Assembly (NCBI GenBank): GCA_963628765.1
Contig: CAVGFV010000092.1
Location: forward strand, 1-15,576
DNA: 15,576 nucleotides
Source of the DNA: Succinimonas sp963628765
Lineage (GTDB): Bacteria > Pseudomonadota > Gammaproteobacteria > Enterobacterales > Succinivibrionaceae
Direction of reading: 5' to 3'
Shown here in pieces: positions 14,538-15,576 of this stretch. A program made the translations under genes and the position numbers. Numbering within the stretch: position 1 is the stretch's first letter; every line of letters begins with the position of its first letter. The notes under the pieces were generated by a model that worked only from the letters and a program-made list of their open reading frames with translations, did not search any database and was not told where the DNA came from.

Positions 14538-15371
14538 TTACTTATTACGTAATGAAGTAGCTTTCTTATGCCATCTCTTGGATCTACTCATACTCTTTTT
14601 AACGCCTTGGCCGTTCTTGTACATAGAGCTTACCTTTTCTGCTGTTTCTGCATTACCTAAATTAGCAGCTGTAAGGTACCACTTAAAAGCTGACTTATTA
14701 TTTACTTCTGTACCAGTGCCATCTTCGTACATCTTGGCTACTTTCATAATAGACTCAATGTCTTTATTGTTAGCAGCAAGCTCGTACCAACGAAGAGCCT
14801 CTTTATAGTCTTGTTTTACTAAATTACCTTGGTAATATAAATCAGCTATGTGTTTCTGAGCATAGATATTATTTGAACCAGCTGCTTTACGGTACCAATA
14901 AAGAGCGGTATCTATATTTTTTTCAGTACCATAGCCGTACTCAGACATAATCCCCATGTTCATTTGACCAAGAGGATCACCTGCATCTGCTGATTTCTTA
15001 TACCAGGACAAAGCTTCTGCATAGTTCTGAGGTACACCATTACCTTCAGCATAAAGAGAGCCTAAGTTGTTTTCAGCAGCGTGTGAGCCCTTATCTGCAG
15101 CAATGAAATACCAAGATGAAGCAATGCCAGTATTAGATTTAACACCAGTGCCTTTTTCATAAGCTAAACCGATGTTATAAGCTTCTTTAGGATCACCTAA
15201 AGCTTCTTCGCATTTTTTAGATACTGAGTCATCTTTACAAAGACTTACTAATAGCTTTTTATCCATTAACACTTGATGATTGTTCTTAGAGGAAGTGTTC
15301 AAATTACAGGCAGATAGCATAATAGAAACTAATACAGTACAAGTTCCAATGAATATAGATTCTCTAAACAT
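14538..15371 (-). CDS. SEL1-repeat outer-membrane lipoprotein
   Basis: This 277-residue protein has a type II signal peptide with lipobox LSAC and lipidated Cys22. Asn, not Asp, follows the cysteine, so sorting to the outer membrane is likely. After a short linker containing two cysteines (45 and 54) come six 36-residue SEL1-type repeats filling about 61-277. Each has the pattern A-x2-(L/I)G-x-(L/M)Y-x2-G-x-GV-x(4-5)-A-x2-WY-x2-AA. SEL1 repeats are alpha-alpha solenoids that mediate protein contacts. No enzyme domain is present and the partner is unknown. GGTGA lies about 6 nt before the ATG. It is convergent with pgi, and the neighbourhood gives no functional hint. Confidence 0.88.
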   Translation of the reverse strand: MFRESIFIGTCTVLVSIMLSACNLNTSSKNNHQVLMDKKLLVSLCKDDSVSKKCEEALGDPKEAYNIGLAYEKGTGVKSNTGIASSWYFIAADKGSHAAENNLGSLYAEGNGVPQNYAEALSWYKKSADAGDPLGQMNMGIMSEYGYGTEKNIDTALYWYRKAAGSNNIYAQKHIADLYYQGNLVKQDYKEALRWYELAANNKDIESIMKVAKMYEDGTGTEVNNKSAFKWYLTAANLGNAETAEKVSSMYKNGQGVKKSMSRSKRWHKKATSLRNK

Positions 15372-15408
15372 TACTAATCACCAAACTGATAGAAAAAATT
15401 TATGCAGT

Positions 15409-15414
15409 ATTATA
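15409..15414 (-). promoter_or_regulatory. Possible -10 box for the SEL1 lipoprotein gene
   Basis: A consensus TATAAT on the minus strand lies 37 nt upstream of the start codon. No well-spaced -35 accompanies it. TTTACA is present further upstream, but at only 13 nt. Confidence 0.35.
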
Positions 15415-15576
15415 ACTGTTTTAAATGTGTAAAAAGGGAAATGACGTAAATAGCTCAATAAAAAATCACAACGCTTACGTGAATAATGTAATTAAAAAGA
15501 TATTTCAAATTTTTGTAGAAACCGTAATTCTGTCATTTTAAACATACACAGAAAAAAAGTTTAAGGAAGTTGTAGA

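Noticed and set aside
1..15576. Mobile elements, CRISPR array, defence or toxin-antitoxin system
   Set aside because: No transposase, integrase, direct-repeat array, target-site duplication or defence-type domain was seen. The genes are core functions plus one signalling pair and one lipoprotein.

Overview
The window is AT-rich bacterial chromosome from a Gram-negative species. It carries Kdo synthesis genes, the LPS-transport genes lptCAB, a divergent ilvY/ilvC pair, a two-subunit glycyl-tRNA synthetase, TusA and a 549-residue Pgi. All of these resemble their Escherichia coli counterparts closely, apart from low GC and AT-rich spacers. This suggests a low-GC gammaproteobacterium. A Succinivibrionaceae/Aeromonadales-type host is a reasonable guess, but it is inference and not proven here. 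I see no insertion sequence, prophage, CRISPR array, rRNA or tRNA gene. Nearly everything is core genome.

Layout: (1) 101-343 tusA (+) with its own terminator. (2) A 475-nt spacer full of inverted repeats, then glyQ-glyS (+), the two subunits of glycyl-tRNA synthetase, ending in a bidirectional terminator. (3) 3883-7245 (-), a tightly packed operon kdsD-kdsC-lptC-lptA-lptB. It makes arabinose 5-phosphate, dephosphorylates Kdo-8-phosphate and builds the inner-membrane and periplasmic part of the LPS export bridge. (4) A 428-nt divergent spacer, then a two-gene signalling operon (+): a receiver-CheC fusion protein and a PAS-GGDEF diguanylate cyclase, translationally coupled. (5) Convergent to it, ilvC (-), divergent from its LysR-type activator ilvY (+), with a T-N11-A operator in the shared promoter region. 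(6) pgi (+), a strong terminator, and a convergent SEL1-repeat lipoprotein gene (-). (7) The last 205 nt are non-coding and end in a Shine-Dalgarno-like sequence, so another plus-strand gene may start just outside the window.

The least conventional part is the receiver-CheC / PAS-GGDEF pair at 7674-9856. The CheC domain has one complete phosphatase signature. Its second signature keeps the spacing and the proline but has lost the Glu and Asn. The protein is coupled to a diguanylate cyclase with an intact c-di-GMP inhibitory site. This looks like a chemotaxis-derived phosphorylation switch connected to c-di-GMP signalling. The second thing worth attention is the structured, repeat-rich region upstream of glyQ, which matches no riboswitch class I can recognise.
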